Shown here piece after piece: positions 61,020 to 64,000 of a stretch of 64,000 nt of DNA. The DNA lies in assembly GCF_963675165.1 (NCBI RefSeq), contig NC_087385.1, positions 3,844,501 through 3,908,500 of the forward strand, read 5' to 3'. The notes beneath the pieces were generated by a model, which saw only the letters and a list, made by a program, of their open reading frames with translations, did no database searches and had not been told where the DNA came from. Source of the stretch: Halichondria panicea. Its lineage: Eukaryota; Porifera; Demospongiae; Suberitida; Halichondriidae. The first letter of the stretch is position 1; each line of letters starts with the position of its first letter. Made by a program: the position numbers and the translations under genes.

Positions 61020-61920
61020 TTTTCAAGCTGGCGCTGTGCTAATGCCTCTCGCCATGATTTGCTTTCGCTCAAAAGTATAGAAGAGGAAGTATAAAAGAGG
61101 AAAAAGTGTATAAAATAATCTGTCTAAAACTGACTTGCATCTATTCAATTGTATAATTATGGTGTTATAGTAGTTTCTATAATGAATTTTATATTAAAGT
61201 TAGCTTATCTATATAAAGTCACTGAGAAGAAAAGATTTATTTACATGCATCTATTGTTGTTATTCATTGTATTATGTGGCTTACCAGGACCTCAAGAAAG
61301 AAGAAAATTGATTCTTCCAGGATCTGTAGTTCAGTGTATATAATATCTAAGAAGAAAAGACCTGTGTACATGCATATTGTTATCTATATTGTTATATGGT
61401 AGTGTTTTGTGGCTTACCAGGCCCTCAAGACAAAGATGATTCTGCCAGGAGGATCTGGATCTGGATCATGGATATTATTTTCTCACATGGGGAATGAGCG
61501 CGCATGCACATCACACCACAGGAATAATTAAAGGGTGTGTCCAATTTCACAAATGGCTACTGCTAGCTAGCTGTTTTAACAGATATTTTCTGAGTATTGT
61601 AGCTAACAAAAAGCTAGCGCTTTAGTGCAAGGCTGACTCAAATAGAAAGTTTGTGCAGACAGATGATGCTATGAAAGATTCTGAAGAGACTGCAACAGCC
61701 TTCAATGTGAGTCAAACTAGCCATAACTCGAGAAAGAAGCTTTAGTTTGCTAATCCACGAATCAAAATCCAAGAGAACGTGGCTAGAAGCCTATAGAAGC
61801 TGTTAGCTTTCATCGCATTGCAACCGTTGAGCAGTTACAGCTGGAACAGACACACACACACACACACACACACAGTCAGCTTTACCGTATCCCTCATGCG
61901 GCTACGCCTCGAGGCATAAT
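61020..61920 (-). repeat. Full-length copy of the 0.9-kb repeat, minus orientation
   Basis: It is the reverse complement counterpart of 43978-44871, from ttcaagctggcgctgtgcta to gcggctacgcctcgaggcat with a (CA)n tract. It begins right after the last recognisable ankyrin intron sequence ('gttagcaactag'), so it interrupts or terminates the array on its 5' side. Confidence 0.8.
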
Positions 61921-62523
61921 TATGAAACAATGTTTTTGTGATGTCATCCTTAGGAATACCATTAAAATACTTGCGATATATTATATTTCCTGTCTTGTTT
62001 TGCAAATACTGAAAACTTGGGCTGATGTCAGCACTAATACTTTGTTGCTTTATTGCTTTTGTAAAAAAATGCAGGCACTCGTGCAGTTACTGGCACAGAC
62101 TCGTAATATCCCATGGGATAATGCATTTATTGCTTAGCAACCAAAATGCAGGTTGAATCTGCGCATGCGCGACATGCGGTTGTTTTGTCAACCAGAAGAA
62201 TGCGTAGCAACAAAATTGAGTTTCTCCCAGCTGAAGACGAGTTTAAGAGAAAGAAAGTGGCTAAAACAAAGAAATAAGACTCTAGAACATCACGAAAGCT
62301 TACAGAAGGCTACTAAAAGATTTTGTAGAGAACAGACAAGGAAAAAAGACAAGAAAACGTTGAAAACCAGCAACCCGTTTTGAAAATGGATAGTTCTGAA
62401 GGATAAACAGTGTGTGCTTGCTTTCTATCATGCTCCAGTGTATCAGAAGAGGAAACATGGACGGCTATAGCAAAAGAAAGTGTGACAACCGTTTTGAAGC
62501 AAAAACGACTTACAAGAGCCACA
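61921..62523. other. Region without a recognised gene; one basic short ORF
   Basis: A plus-strand frame ending at 62383 encodes up to 76 residues rich in Lys/Arg (e.g. TKLSFSQLKTSLRERKWLKQ). It has no known domain or clear splice partner. It may be a transposon remnant or a chance ORF. Confidence 0.3.
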
Positions 62524-63530
62524 TGGTAGTGCAGTCACTTCTACATGTGCAATATTCCACTCAAAGCACTCATTCTCCCAACACTAATGCCTGTTAGATG
62601 CATTAAATATGACAGCTAAACTGAACACTGACACAACCTCCTGATCCTCAGCCTCACTGTAAAAGAACAAAGAAGTTATACAGAGCATCAAAGAGCATCA
62701 GAAAACATGATAAACATTGCATTGCATGATCATAAGTATTGTTTTCTTGTCTCTCACTGCTGAAAACGTTTCAAAGAATCACTGCCTAGTGTGCAATAAC
62801 AAGTGTGCAATAATACTTCTGGGTGTGCGATACGGAAAAATATCTGCACACTTGGTGATGAGTCGCTTCCTGTGCAATTTGAATGTAAAACGCTGACGTC
62901 AGCACTTATTAAAAAGCACTTTGAATGTAAAACGCTGACGTGCTTTTTAATAAGTGCTGACGTCAGCATTCAAATCGCACAGGAAGCGACTCATCACCAA
63001 GTGTGCAGATATTTTCCCATATCGCACACCCGGAAGTTATTGCATAATATTCTTATTTGGAATGCAAGATTTTTCGCAGTTTTTCAGTATAATAATTATA
63101 GTGAGAGAAACGAGAAAAACAATAATTTATAGGGTGTAATACAGGATTTTGAAGTAGAGGGGGGAAATAAGAAAAAAGTTTGCTAAAAAAAATGTCGATC
63201 AACTAGCTGTTATTTCAATACCCTATTAATACCCTGTTAGTATGTAAAATTGCCAGCTATGGACACTCAGTCAGTCATACAACTAGTACTTGAATGCGAA
63301 TTTTAGGGGGATATCCCCTTCCCCCCTGTATAACACCCGATCAGTCTCTTTCATGTTTTCTGATGCTCTGTATCACTTCTTTGCTCTTTTTCAGTGAGGC
63401 TGTGGATCAGAAGGTTGTCAGTGTTCAGTTTAGCAGTCATAAATAACGCATCGAACAGGCATCATGCAGTGTTGAGAGAATGAGTGCTTTGAGCGGAATA
63501 TTGCACATGTAGAAGTGTACTGCACCACCA
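62524..63530. mobile_element. Foldback-like element with ~180-bp terminal inverted repeats and an internal palindrome
   Basis: The left arm 62524-62709 (tggtagtgcagtcacttcta ... 'atcagaaaacatg') and the right arm 63352-63530 (catgttttctgatgctctgt ... 'tgcaccacca') are inverted copies with small indels. Inside, 62806-63046 is a second large inverted repeat. No transposase frame; the ORFs in the interior are by-products of the palindrome. Confidence 0.85.
62806..63046. repeat. Internal palindrome of about 240 bp
   Basis: The arms share gtgtgcgata, 'atatctgcacacttggtgat', gagtcgcttcctgtgc and 'cgctgacgtcagcacttatt' in inverted order. The centre also contains a direct duplication of gaatgtaaaacgctgacg. 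Confidence 0.85.
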
Positions 63531-64000
63531 TTAAGCCTGTTCAAGCCTTGTAAGTAACTAAAACCATGCTAAAACTCCTCTTCAGCTTCTAAAGTTGGGC
63601 TGGGCACAACCCAGCCTATCAATCTCTAGTGTTCATCATTTAAGGAAACACATTAGTTGTGAATTTGTCCATAGATTGAAGAGTTAGAGGGATTGGAAAC
63701 GGAGCTAGTGGTGCACGTGATGCTTTTACATTGAATCTGCAATGGAGCCTCGAAAACTATCTGCGTTAGGCCCTATGAATAAGGCTATTAAGCAACATTT
63801 GTGCCGGGTAACTCCCTCAAAATAAGAAAGTTGTGTTTTCTCGAGACATCATCTCCTTCAGCGATTTATAACATGCTTAGTCCATGAGCTACATGTAGTG
63901 CTTGCTAATGACTGACTACACCCAGTAAAAAGAAACATTTCCAGTAAAGTTATGTTCCCAAGAGCTAATGGAACATGTAGCGTGTAAAGCGTGCTGGTTA
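63531..64000. other. Window end, no feature recognised
   Basis: A short hairpin (gttgggctgggcacaacccagc, near 63594) is present. I see no exon or terminal-repeat element in the remainder. Confidence 0.5.

Noticed and set aside
62803-63139. 109-residue plus-strand ORF with internal repeats
   Set aside because: The repetition comes from the DNA palindrome; both strands give similar frames and there is no domain or splice support.

Overview
The window is animal nuclear DNA. Genes are split into many short exons with GT-AG introns, and nearly every gene recognised is a conserved eukaryotic one, including cilium and chromatin proteins found across animals. Short introns, dense gene packing, many small inverted-repeat elements, CCP and ankyrin expansions and an abundance of the palindrome TACATGTA suggest a marine invertebrate, most likely a sponge. 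The lineage is an inference; the gene identities come from translating exons and checking splice phase by eye.

Layout, left to right. (1) 315-425 (-): first exon of an unidentified gene, head-to-head with TMEM87 (658-8859, +, 16 exons). (2) 9863-10993 (-): an intronless gene for a 376-residue protein with a myristoylation-type start, three internal repeats and a glycine-zipper segment. (3) 11710-21236 (+): a secreted modular protein with a catalytically dead trypsin-like domain, nine CCP modules, an Ig-like domain and two more CCP modules. Its 2 kb intron 12 carries a separate same-strand intronless gene (17959-18915) that fuses a full-length ubiquitin-like domain ending in Gly-Gly to an ADP-ribosyltransferase-like domain. 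(4) TMEM107 (-, 22567-23584, last exon not found) sits head-to-head with NTPCR (+, 23667-25867). (5) The CoREST/RCOR gene (+, 27229-32573) converges on CFAP70 (-, 32853-41526, 26 exons). (6) CFAP70 is head-to-head with protein phosphatase 5 (+, 41757-48605, 14 exons). (7) 48606-53377 is a gene-poor bed of nested inverted-repeat elements. (8) 53378-60973 (-) is an ankyrin gene made of about 28 nearly identical exon-intron units of about 190 bp; it is split by a 2.3 kb TTAA-flanked insertion, and its stop codon lies inside a transposon terminal repeat. (9) 61017-64000 holds more repeats, including a 1 kb foldback-like element.

The housekeeping genes have ordinary jobs: TMEM87 in the Golgi and membranes, TMEM107 and CFAP70 in cilia, CoREST in histone demethylase complexes, PP5 in Hsp90-linked dephosphorylation, NTPCR in nucleotide hydrolysis. 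The accessory block at 9.8-21.2 kb is the most unusual part. It places a dead protease/CCP/Ig secreted protein beside two intronless genes, one of them a ubiquitin-like/ADP-ribosyltransferase fusion. A link to innate immunity is plausible but unproven. The ankyrin array is the second notable locus and shows recent tandem amplification and transposon remodelling.
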